From the NCBI GenBank assembly GCA_019119045.1, contig DWXS01000090.1, forward strand, positions 1 to 48,704: a stretch of 48,704 nt of DNA, given 5' to 3'. The position numbers and the translations under genes are program-made. The DNA comes from Candidatus Mailhella merdavium. GTDB lineage: Bacteria; Desulfobacterota; Desulfovibrionia; Desulfovibrionales; Desulfovibrionaceae. Shown piece after piece: positions 1 through 6,807 of this stretch (positions are counted from its first letter, which is position 1; every line of letters begins with the position of its first letter). The notes below the pieces were generated by a model. That model was not told the DNA's origin and searched no databases. It was given only the letters and a program-made list of their open reading frames with translations.

Positions 1-155
1 TGACAGCATTGCCCTGAAAAGAAGTCTCATTTAATACATAAAATATAGAACAAAGAGCCGGCCTGTGTCCCATATGGAGAAAATTGCACTGAATTCGGCG
101 TTATATTAACAGGTTATCGTTTTCCACGTTAGGAATTGATCTTTCGACGCCTCTT
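1..155. other. Region upstream of modB, no gene seen
   Basis: No coding region is supported here. The stretch is AT-rich and probably carries the modB promoter: a TATATT hexamer lies at 102-107, and GTTATCGTTT at 113-122 resembles a segment upstream of modA. An in-frame stop (TGA, 90-92) bounds the modB frame, and no ATG or GTG occurs in that frame between it and position 156. Confidence 0.4.
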
Positions 156-794
156 TTGTTGTCTCTGCGCGTTGCAGGACTGGCTACCTTTTTTTCTTTT
201 GTTTTTGGCGTTGGTTTAGCCTGGGTCATGAGCCGTCGAGGCGGCGCAATGCGGGCGGCAATGGATGCTGTCTGTACTCTTCCTATGGTATTGCCTCCTA
301 CCGTTCTCGGATATTATTTGATTCTGTTGGTGGGCAGGAGAGGGCTGATCGGCCCATGGCTCATGGATTGCGGCATCAATCTCATGTTTTCGTGGAAAGG
401 AGCCGTAGCGGCTGCTACAGTTGTGGTTTTCCCTCTTGTTTACAAATCTGCCCGCGCTGCTCTGGACGGGGTTGATCACTCGCTTGAGGATGCCGCCCGC
501 ACACTCGGAGCTTCCGAATGCAGGGTTTTTTTTCGCGTATCCCTTCCGCTTGCCTGGCGGGGCTTGTTTGCGGGCACAATGCTGGCTTTTGCCAGAGGAA
601 TGGGAGAGTTCGGCGCGACCCTTATGATTGCCGGAAACATTCCCGGTAAAACACAGACCTTAGCTCTTGCAATCTATGATGCTTTTCAGGCAGGCGATGA
701 CAGGCGGGCAACGGAACTCGTCATTGTAACGTCGCTGTTGTGTATGAGCGTGCTTGCGATAGCGGAACTTCTGGTGGGCAGGAGACGTTCATGA
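156..794 (+). CDS. modB: Molybdate/tungstate ABC transporter permease ModB
   Basis: Inner-membrane permease of a molybdate-type ABC importer, expected to pair with ModC and receive substrate from ModA. The 212-residue product has several hydrophobic segments. It also has the permease EAA loop near residues 109-145 (EDAARTLGAS, then GMGEFGATLMIAG), typical of ModB, which normally runs about 220-230 residues. The start is uncertain. TTG at 156 is the first usual start codon after the in-frame stop at 90-92, but the frame stays open upstream and encodes a plausible ModB-like N-terminus (ending LSTPL before LLSLRVAG). A rare start such as ATT, or a sequence error, is therefore possible. It overlaps modC by ATGA, which suggests translational coupling. 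Molybdate versus tungstate preference cannot be read from the sequence. Confidence 0.9.
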   Translation: MLSLRVAGLATFFSFVFGVGLAWVMSRRGGAMRAAMDAVCTLPMVLPPTVLGYYLILLVGRRGLIGPWLMDCGINLMFSWKGAVAAATVVVFPLVYKSARAALDGVDHSLEDAARTLGASECRVFFRVSLPLAWRGLFAGTMLAFARGMGEFGATLMIAGNIPGKTQTLALAIYDAFQAGDDRRATELVIVTSLLCMSVLAIAELLVGRRRS

Positions 795-1582
795 TAGATA
801 TGAATATCAGAAAACGGCTTGGTACGGCGAGTGACGCATTTCATCTCGAGCTTCAACTGTCTTTGCCCGATGACTGTCGCTTTGCGGTTTTATTTGGGCC
901 TTCGGGGTCAGGAAAGACGTTGACGCTGCGTTCGATTGCCGGTCTGCTCACCCCGGATGAGGGATCTATCAAGCTGATGGGGCATGTGTTGTTTGACTCG
1001 TCAAGGAAAATTAATGTGCCTGCGCGTCAACGACGTATCGGATATATGTTTCAGGATTTTGCCTTATTTCCTCATCTGGATGTAGCCTCGAATGTGGCCT
1101 TTGGTCTGGAAAAATGCTCATTTTTCGGGAGAACTCAAATCCGACGGAAAGTGATGGAGCATCTTGAATTTCTCGGAATCGGCAACCTGGCTTCTCATAT
1201 GCCGAATACGCTTTCCGGCGGACAAAAACAGCGGGTAGCCTTGGCCCGGGCTCTGGCTGCGGAGCCTCAGCTTCTGCTCCTTGATGAACCTTTCAGCGCA
1301 CTGGATCCCTTGCTGCGGGGAAGGGTTCGACAGGAGCTTCGAGCCATATTGGAGAAATCTGGAGTGCCGGCTCTGGTGATAACGCACGATCCGGCAGACG
1401 TAGAAGTCTTTGCGGATCAACTGGCTCTTTATGAACACGGGCGCATAAGCAGAGTCATGCCTTTCAGAGGAACATTCGGAACACGTTCCGCGTCCTCCGC
1501 ACTGGAAAAACTGCTGGACACAGCCGATTACTCATATGAAAATGTATGTTCAGAAAGATGTCCGGAGCAGGCGGTTGCCTGA
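791..1582 (+). CDS. modC: Molybdate-type ABC transporter ATPase ModC (short, no TOBE domain)
   Basis: Cytoplasmic ATPase that powers ModB. Over 263 residues it shows Walker A GPSGSGKT (36-43), the Q-loop MFQDF (about 86-90), the ABC signature LSGGQKQR (about 141-148), Walker B LLLLDEP (about 161-167) and the switch histidine in ITHD. The ATG at 791 was chosen because an AGGAG lies 6-7 bases upstream and the start overlaps the modB stop. E. coli-type ModC is about 350 residues and ends in a molybdate-binding TOBE/Mop domain. This protein ends soon after the nucleotide-binding domain and lacks it, while two such domains sit in the neighbouring regulator. Its stop codon lies inside a 9-bp hairpin shared with the convergent regulator gene. 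Confidence 0.93.
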   Translation: MIDMNIRKRLGTASDAFHLELQLSLPDDCRFAVLFGPSGSGKTLTLRSIAGLLTPDEGSIKLMGHVLFDSSRKINVPARQRRIGYMFQDFALFPHLDVASNVAFGLEKCSFFGRTQIRRKVMEHLEFLGIGNLASHMPNTLSGGQKQRVALARALAAEPQLLLLDEPFSALDPLLRGRVRQELRAILEKSGVPALVITHDPADVEVFADQLALYEHGRISRVMPFRGTFGTRSASSALEKLLDTADYSYENVCSERCPEQAVA

Positions 1583-1595
1583 TGTGTCAGGCAAC
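1574..1595. terminator. 9-bp hairpin across convergent modC and tunR stop codons
   Basis: GTTGCCTGA (1574-1582) and TCAGGCAAC (1587-1595) are perfect inverted repeats around the 4-nt loop TGTG. Each arm encodes the last two residues and stop (Val-Ala-TGA) of one of the two convergent genes. No T-run follows on either strand, so intrinsic termination is uncertain. It could instead block 3' exonucleases or mark the ends of both mRNAs. Confidence 0.5.
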
Positions 1596-2642
1596 GGAAA
1601 GAACAACTGAAAAAGCTTTAAACAGTACTGTAACCGGCGTATGAACGGCAAGATCCAGCTCATCCGCACTGATGGTTGTGACCAGAGCGCAAACCTGACT
1701 GCCTTCTTGAAGTTCGACGACAACTTCACAAAGAACGTCCGAACGTATCAGAGATGATACTTTCCCGGAAAATTTGTTGCGGGCACTGCTTTTCACCTTT
1801 TTTTCGTCGCGTGAAATAAGCACAAGCGGAGCCTTGACTGTGGCAATCACAGTCTTACCGACAGCAATCTGAAGATTTTCCAGACTTTCCTGTGTAATGA
1901 CTGCAACAACATTAAGTCCGCTGAAACTTTTTAATTCTACTTCTGCCATGAAGCCGCTTTGCTGAATATTGCGTACTATCCCGGGAAAAACGTTTCGTGC
2001 GCTGGTTTTGAGCTTGGCTTCCTTGCGTAGATAGTGGCTGGTAATGGCTTTGATATCAGCTTCATCATAATCCAGAAGCTCGCCGGTACTCTCCAGACTT
2101 GGCTGGCCGAGAAAATTCTGTACGGCAGGGAGAGGCATTCCTCCTTCTATCAGCTCTACTGCTCTGGCCTGTCGTATGGCTTTAGGGGAGGCCAGGGCGG
2201 GGGAGAGGCCACATTCTCTCGCGCGGGCATAGAAATTGCGGCGAACAAAACCGGGATCCAGTCCGCAAAGGGTTCCGCGCAGAGAGGAAAGCTGAGCCTG
2301 GCTGAAAAAACGCCGAAGAACGGGGATTAAGGCATGTGGCAAGGGAATGGAACGTGCATGCTGGCCGCGTACATGCACAAGCCCGCCGGAGAGATCAATA
2401 TCGGTTTCATCGTTAAGCGCGAGAGCTTCCCCCAGACGGAGCGCGGCATGGCGCAGTAAAATGAAAAGCAGCCAGAGTCTGAGTCTTGATACCTTATGTT
2501 CAGGGCGACCGGCTCTTTCCGCTCTGGTTCTGAATGCCTGTTCCAGGCGGTCAAGTTCAGGAGCGGAAAGATGTTCGATTCCCGGCAGGGATGCCAGAGA
2601 AGCAACATAATGTGAATTGTTTTGGGGGCTTGTTTCGCTCAT
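1587..2642 (-). CDS. tunR: TunR-like tungstate/molybdate-responsive regulator (integrase-like DNA-binding domain + 2 TOBE)
   Basis: Predicted transcription factor sensing molybdate or tungstate. Residues about 50-210 resemble the catalytic domain of tyrosine recombinases (LRHAALRLGEALAL; FLGQPSLESTGELLDY). The catalytic set looks degraded: the usual HxxR box reads KAIR, the second-box histidine is Gln (GQ), and the tyrosine is displaced. DNA binding without recombination is therefore expected. Two tandem Mop/TOBE repeats follow, at about 212-276 and 285-349, each beginning SARN-hydrophobic-G. This architecture matches the TunR family described in Desulfovibrio sulfate reducers. The start ATG at 2642 (351 residues) was chosen because the longer upstream frame (to 2792) reads as unlikely protein and overlaps the divergent promoter region; the ribosome-binding site is weak. 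It is divergent from modA and convergent with modC. Confidence 0.8.
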   Translation of the reverse strand: MSETSPQNNSHYVASLASLPGIEHLSAPELDRLEQAFRTRAERAGRPEHKVSRLRLWLLFILLRHAALRLGEALALNDETDIDLSGGLVHVRGQHARSIPLPHALIPVLRRFFSQAQLSSLRGTLCGLDPGFVRRNFYARARECGLSPALASPKAIRQARAVELIEGGMPLPAVQNFLGQPSLESTGELLDYDEADIKAITSHYLRKEAKLKTSARNVFPGIVRNIQQSGFMAEVELKSFSGLNVVAVITQESLENLQIAVGKTVIATVKAPLVLISRDEKKVKSSARNKFSGKVSSLIRSDVLCEVVVELQEGSQVCALVTTISADELDLAVHTPVTVLFKAFSVVLSVA

Positions 2643-2684
2643 GACATTCTGTTGATGGGAGGAAGATGGCAGCTTGCGTGTGAT

Positions 2685-2695
2685 ATTATATATAC
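2685..2695 (-). promoter_or_regulatory. Candidate -10 region for the tunR-like gene
   Basis: On the reverse strand the segment reads TATATATAAT, preceded by TGG in the reverse direction. This could be an extended -10 (TGG-TATATA) or a TATAAT hexamer at 2690-2685. No convincing -35 sits 16-18 bases upstream. It lies about 43 bases before the chosen ATG at 2642. Confidence 0.3.
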
Positions 2696-2750
2696 CATTA
2701 ATTACAGGCAGGGGAAAGGCGTCACGGATGAATAAAAAGTGGTGACTGTG

Positions 2751-2786
2751 TTGCGGAGGACTTTTTCTCGAATATAGTTGTCGTAT
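2751..2786 (+). promoter_or_regulatory. Candidate modA promoter with overlapping motif
   Basis: TTGCGG (2751-2756) and TATAGT (2773-2778) are spaced by 16 bases. The second hexamer is a good -10; the first is a weak -35. GTTGTCGTAT (2777-2786) overlaps the end of the -10 and resembles GTTATCGTTT upstream of modB (8 of 10 bases), so it is a candidate operator for the neighbouring regulator. Inferred only. Confidence 0.35.
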
Positions 2787-2821
2787 GTTCACTTAATCAG
2801 GAAATATCACGGGAGAAGAAC

Positions 2822-3571
2822 ATGAACAAAAAGGTGCTGGTTTTATGTGGGCTTTTTCTGACATGTTGGTCATCGTGGGCTGTGGCTGAGGAATTGACCG
2901 TTTCCGCCGCCGCGAGTCTGACCAATGCCTTCACCGAATTAAAAGGGAACTTTGAGAAAACGCATCCCGGAGTCACCGTATCTACCAATTTTGCGGCTTC
3001 GAACCCTTTGCTTCAGCAAATAAGAGAAGGGGCCCCGGCCGATATTTTTGCTTCTGCCGATCAGGAGACCATGGATAAGGCGCAGGAAGAAAAACTGATA
3101 GATCCCGCAACGCGTAAGGATTTTGCCAATAATTCTCTGGTGATGATTGTACCTGCCGACAGCAGTATGAACATCAGTTCCGTAAAAGATTTGCAGAAGG
3201 CTGAACGCATTGCCGTCGGAAATCCAGAGTCGGTTCCTGCGGGGAGATATACGCGGGACTCCTTGACGAATGCAGGATTGTGGGAAACGCTTCAACCCAG
3301 GTATATCTTTGGGCAAAGCGTGCGGCAGGTGCTGGATTATGTCTCGCGGGGTGAAGTGGACGCCGGTTTCGTCTATGGGACAGATGCCAGACAGGCCGGT
3401 GAAAAAGTTCGCGTGGTCATGAAAATGGAAGGCCATCAGCCGGTATTGTATCCCATTGCCGTTGTGTCGGCTTCTCCTCATGCAAAACTTGCACAGGAGT
3501 TTGTTGACTTTGTGCTTAGCCCGGCAGGACGTACGGTTCTGGAAAAATATGGGTTTGATAAACCTGAATAG
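2822..3571 (+). CDS. modA: Molybdate/tungstate-binding periplasmic protein ModA
   Basis: Periplasmic oxyanion-binding component of the ABC importer. The 249-residue product has an N-terminal signal peptide with probable cleavage after AVA at residue 22. Mature-protein motifs are typical of ModA: SAAASLTNAFTEL near the N-terminus, ADIFASAD, GNPESVPAGRY and GFVYGTDA. The ATG at 2822 is preceded by GGGAGAAGAAC. The gene is separated from modBC by the reverse-strand regulator, so it must have its own promoter, and two hairpins follow the stop. Whether molybdate, tungstate or both bind cannot be decided here; TunR-type regulation in this group would favour a link to tungstate. Confidence 0.93.
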   Translation: MNKKVLVLCGLFLTCWSSWAVAEELTVSAAASLTNAFTELKGNFEKTHPGVTVSTNFAASNPLLQQIREGAPADIFASADQETMDKAQEEKLIDPATRKDFANNSLVMIVPADSSMNISSVKDLQKAERIAVGNPESVPAGRYTRDSLTNAGLWETLQPRYIFGQSVRQVLDYVSRGEVDAGFVYGTDARQAGEKVRVVMKMEGHQPVLYPIAVVSASPHAKLAQEFVDFVLSPAGRTVLEKYGFDKPE

Positions 3572-3578
3572 CGCGGAA

Positions 3579-3610
3579 TTGATACGGCACTGTATGCAGT
3601 GTGGTATCAA
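3579..3610 (+). terminator. Imperfect hairpin just after modA
   Basis: TTGATACGGCACTG (3579-3592) pairs with CAGTGTGGTATCAA (3597-3610), with two mismatches and a 4-base loop. It starts 8 bases after the modA stop and is not followed by a T-run. It may stabilise the 3' end or act together with the stronger hairpin downstream. Confidence 0.4.
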
Positions 3611-3620
3611 CTAGTTGATT

Positions 3621-3670
3621 CATAAGAAAAACGCGTGGACATGTTTGCATATCCACGCGTTTTTCTTATG
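3621..3670. terminator. Strong bidirectional terminator, 19-bp perfect arms
   Basis: The arm CATAAGAAAAACGCGTGGA (3621-3639) is exactly complementary to 3652-3670, with a 12-base loop. The stem has a GC core and A/T-rich outer parts, giving a T-rich tract on both strands. It fits a bidirectional intrinsic terminator between modA (forward) and the convergent small HTH gene (reverse). Confidence 0.8.
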
Positions 3671-3767
3671 AAGTGAACGGATAAATGACAAAACTTGTCA
3701 GACACTACATGGGGAACGCTGTTCCCATATTTACCATATTCGAGATTGTCCCCCTAGGGATTCTGTG

Positions 3768-3941
3768 CTATGCGGTGGGCTCGTAATAGCAACGTTTGGG
3801 CGAGTGTACTTTTCCTGCTTTTTTCAGTGCGTCGATGGCCTTGGATACTTCTTTGCTGTCTACTCCGAGTTCCTTGGCTATGTCGCCGGGACGAACAGGC
3901 TTCCCTGCTTTTTTCATTGCATCAAGAACTTTTTCTTCCAT
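3768..3941 (-). CDS. 57-residue winged-helix/HTH protein
   Basis: A small gene read directly from the reverse strand: ATG at 3941, TAG at 3770-3768, 57 residues. GAGGAG lies six bases before the ATG. The product starts MEEKVLDAMKKAGKPVRPGD and continues with an HTH-like segment (IAKELGVDSKEVSKAIDALKK) that resembles the recognition part of winged-helix MarR/ArsR-type regulators. It ends in a basic, aromatic tail. No effector domain or metal-binding cluster is visible. It lies 66 bases downstream of fhs on the same strand, with an 11-bp inverted repeat between them. A role as a small DNA-binding protein is inference; targets are unknown. Codon use and the clear ribosome-binding site support a real gene. 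Confidence 0.75.
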   Translation of the reverse strand: MEEKVLDAMKKAGKPVRPGDIAKELGVDSKEVSKAIDALKKAGKVHSPKRCYYEPTA

Positions 3942-3954
3942 AACATGCTCCTCA

Positions 3955-3990
3955 ATAATCAGGAATGAAATGCAAATAGTTCCTGATTAT
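3955..3990. repeat. 11-bp inverted repeat between fhs and the small HTH gene
   Basis: ATAATCAGGAA (3955-3965) and TTCCTGATTAT (3980-3990) are perfect inverted repeats with a 14-base spacer. The repeat lies immediately before the ribosome-binding site of the 57-residue HTH gene and just after the fhs stop. It could be an operator (autoregulation by the HTH protein), an mRNA hairpin limiting read-through from fhs, or both. On the reverse strand no T-run follows it. Confidence 0.55.
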
Positions 3991-4007
3991 ATTTTAGTCA
4001 AGTTCAA

Positions 4008-5774
4008 TCAGAAGATACCTGTTACCTGCCCTGTGTGTACATTGACATCAATATTTCGATAAGCGGGGCTTGAACCGGTACCGGGCATGAGGGAAATTGT
4101 TCCCGTGACAGGCACGACGAGTCCTGCTCCCCCGAACAGAAGTATATCCCGTATTTTCAGTCTCCAGCCTGTTGGAACACCTTTTTGAGAGGGATTGTCC
4201 GACAGGGAAAGATGGGTTTTTGCCATGCAGACCCCGAGCGAAGAAACATCGTCTCTACTTTGCAGCTGGGCAAGCTTTGTACGGGATTCAGCGGTATAAT
4301 CGACGCCATCGGCACCATAGACTTCTTTTGCGATGAGTTCGATGCGCTTTTCAAGCGGCTGGCTCCAGTCGTACAAGGGGCGGAAGTCCGTTTTTTCCCG
4401 GCAGGCTTCGATGACTGCGTCTGCAAGCTCCACTGCGCCATCTCCGCCGTGTTCCCAGTGGGAAGACAGGGCAACCCGTGCGCCTGCGGCTTCACAGATT
4501 TTCCGGACGGCGGCGATTTCGTCTTTACTGTCTCCGGTGAAGGCATTGAGGCAGACGACAGGGGAAACTCCGGATTTTTTGACCGTCTCAATATGATGGA
4601 GCAGGTTGCAGCATCCCTTTTCGACAAAGCCCACATTTTCTGTTCTGTATTCTTCTGGAAGGGGGCGTCCCGGGACGGGGGCCGGCGCTCCGCCATGGCT
4701 TTTCAATGCTCGTATGGTTGCTACAATCACTGCGGCATCCGGCGTTAGTCCGCTGTAATGACACTTGAGGTTCCAGAATTTTTCATAGCCGATATCCGCA
4801 CCAAAGCCTGATTCTGTCACAAGATATTCAGAGAGTTTCAGGCCTATGAGATCGGCGATGACGGAGCTTTGCCCCAGTGCGATATTGGCAAAGGGACCTG
4901 CGTGAACAAGAACGGGCTGGCCTTCCAGCGTCTGGATCAGGTTGGGCTTCAGCGCTTCAAGCATCCATGCCGTCATGGCGCCGTCCACGCGCAGATCTGC
5001 CGTGGTGACAGGCTTGCCCTCCCGGTTGTAGGCAACCACGATACGTCCCATCCGTTCTCTGAAATCGGCCAGATTTTTGGCAACGGCAAGTATGGCCATG
5101 ACTTCCGATGAAACGGAAATATCGAAGTGGGACTGCATCATATATCCGTCGCTGCGTCCGCCCATGCCCATGATGATATGTCGCAGGGACTGACAGCAGA
5201 AATCCATAACCCACCCCATCTGTATGCGGGTAGGATCAATATTCAGTCTGGGCTGGCCGGAAAGACGCACGAGCGTTTCGTCATCATAATTGCGTTCATG
5301 CTGCATACGGGCGGAGAGAGCCACCATGGCCAGATTGTGGGCATTCGTCACCGCGTTGATGTCTCCTGTGAATCCCAGAGAATACTGAGTAAGAGGAATA
5401 CACTGGGAACGTCCCCCGCCCGCCGCGGAACCCTTTGTTCCCATGGTGGGCCCTCCAGAGGGTTGACGAATTGCGGCAACGGCTTTTTTTCCGCGCTTTC
5501 CCAAGCCCTGTACGAGGCCGATCGTCGTTGTCGATTTGCCCTCCCCGAGGGGAGTAGGAGTAATGGCTGTCACATCGACGTACTTTCCGTCCGGTTTGTG
5601 CGCCAGACGACGCATAACGGCGTCGGCATCGATTTTGCCCATGGAGTGTCCGTAAGGTAACAGCTCTTTGTCCTCAAGGCCGAGCCGGCGTCCGATTTCA
5701 TAGATATCGGGCATATTTTTTTCTGCATCCAGTGCGATTTCCCAGTCGGCAAATTTTTTGGGATCAAGAGTCAT
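4008..5774 (-). CDS. fhs: Formate-tetrahydrofolate ligase
   Basis: Cytosolic one-carbon enzyme that makes 10-formyl-tetrahydrofolate from formate, THF and ATP. The 588-residue product is close to the family norm of about 555-590. It has the nucleotide-binding signature TPTPLGEGKSTTTIGL (about 73-88), the RQPSGGPTMGTKGSAAGGG segment (about 103-121) and the conserved C-terminal GTISLMPGTG. A GGAGG-like site precedes the ATG at 5774. It is monocistronic or cotranscribed with the tiny downstream HTH gene. It can feed purine synthesis (purM is elsewhere in the window) and serine/glycine interconversion with glyA, or run in reverse to make ATP from formyl-THF. Confidence 0.96.
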   Translation of the reverse strand: MTLDPKKFADWEIALDAEKNMPDIYEIGRRLGLEDKELLPYGHSMGKIDADAVMRRLAHKPDGKYVDVTAITPTPLGEGKSTTTIGLVQGLGKRGKKAVAAIRQPSGGPTMGTKGSAAGGGRSQCIPLTQYSLGFTGDINAVTNAHNLAMVALSARMQHERNYDDETLVRLSGQPRLNIDPTRIQMGWVMDFCCQSLRHIIMGMGGRSDGYMMQSHFDISVSSEVMAILAVAKNLADFRERMGRIVVAYNREGKPVTTADLRVDGAMTAWMLEALKPNLIQTLEGQPVLVHAGPFANIALGQSSVIADLIGLKLSEYLVTESGFGADIGYEKFWNLKCHYSGLTPDAAVIVATIRALKSHGGAPAPVPGRPLPEEYRTENVGFVEKGCCNLLHHIETVKKSGVSPVVCLNAFTGDSKDEIAAVRKICEAAGARVALSSHWEHGGDGAVELADAVIEACREKTDFRPLYDWSQPLEKRIELIAKEVYGADGVDYTAESRTKLAQLQSRDDVSSLGVCMAKTHLSLSDNPSQKGVPTGWRLKIRDILLFGGAGLVVPVTGTISLMPGTGSSPAYRNIDVNVHTGQVTGIF

Positions 5775-6005
5775 GCTCCATGTACCTCCATCGGATTCCA
5801 GCAGACAAATGTCCGCATGATTGATAGGAAACTGGAAATTCGGCGTTGTTCGCCCTGTTCATGAGGAGAAGTTGACCATACCTGATAATGAAGACATTGG
5901 CTATGTGTACAAATGCGGTTTTTCTGTAAAAATGACATGCGGAAAGCTTGCATTTCGTATTAAGTCGCGTACAAACAGCCCATATTTTCCTGTTTGGGGG
6001 CGCTC

Positions 6006-6743
6006 ATGTCTTTTCGCCGGGCTTTTTTTCATGGTGTTTTTATTCTTGGAATTGGATTCTTTTTCATATGTCCGCCGGATACAGCCGTGGGGGAGGATAT
6101 TGAAATCCGTACGCTGGAACGTCAGGATCAACAGGTAAATATCAAAGCTTCGTGGCCGGTTACGGGGATTTCAAGAATTGACGAGGAATCAGAAAGCTTT
6201 GTTCGCGGCGTTGTAGATGAATTTGAAAAAAATGCAAAGGAACTCGGCGCATTATTGCCGCAGGATGATGAAGGGGACGGAATTCCCTGTGAGCTGATGG
6301 TCTCCTATGAACTTACACGCCCCTCCCGGATAGTGCAGTCCATACTTTGGACCGTGTGGAGCTATACCGGCGGAGCCCATGGTCAGCTTAACCTTGTTTC
6401 CAGCAACTATGATGTGGAAACAGGATATCCTGTTCTGCTGGAAGATTTATTCCTTGATCCCGAGCGGGCGATACTGGAGTTCACCAGAATATCCAGACAA
6501 CGTCTCGGCGCGGAGTCTGGTGGAGAGGAAGAGTCTATACCGGACGATATGCTTCAGGCCGGTACGGAGCCGGTTGAGAGCAATTTTCAGACCTTTGTTC
6601 TTTTGCCGGACGGCCTGCGTATTCACTTTCCGCCGTATCAGGTTGCTCCCTGGGCAATGGGGCCGCAAAGTGTGGATATCCGTATTGATGAACTGGAGAT
6701 GGCAAAGCCGAATATGAAATTTTGGAGTGCTGACACGGAATAA
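6006..6743 (+). CDS. Exported DUF3298/DUF4163-type protein
   Basis: A 245-residue secreted or membrane-tethered protein. Residues about 1-30 form a hydrophobic signal segment (FFHGVFILGIGFFFI). The body has the DUF4163/DUF3298 pattern seen in PdaC- and RsiV-like proteins: a central YTGGAHGQLNL followed by a NYD-x5-G-x6-EDLF element, and a C-terminal PDGLRIHFPPYQVAPWAMG strand region ending in an acidic DELEM segment. The ATG at 6006 was preferred over an in-frame TTG twelve bases upstream because TGGGGGC precedes it. The family occurs in envelope and lysozyme-sensing proteins, but no catalytic residues are evident and the function here is unknown. It is followed after 64 bases by the agmatinase-like gene. 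Confidence 0.75.
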   Translation: MSFRRAFFHGVFILGIGFFFICPPDTAVGEDIEIRTLERQDQQVNIKASWPVTGISRIDEESESFVRGVVDEFEKNAKELGALLPQDDEGDGIPCELMVSYELTRPSRIVQSILWTVWSYTGGAHGQLNLVSSNYDVETGYPVLLEDLFLDPERAILEFTRISRQRLGAESGGEEESIPDDMLQAGTEPVESNFQTFVLLPDGLRIHFPPYQVAPWAMGPQSVDIRIDELEMAKPNMKFWSADTE

Positions 6744-6807
6744 CAATATCGACGTGTCATATATATGAAAAATAGATGGAGTATCGCACTAAATTTTCGG
6801 AGTAACC

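Noticed and set aside
1587-2642. The recombinase-like protein as an active integrase marking a mobile element
   Set aside because: Catalytic positions look degraded, two oxyanion-binding domains follow, and there are no tRNA, att repeats or other mobile genes nearby.
2643-2792. A 50-residue N-terminal extension of the regulator
   Set aside because: Its composition is unlike the rest of the protein and it would fill the divergent promoter region.
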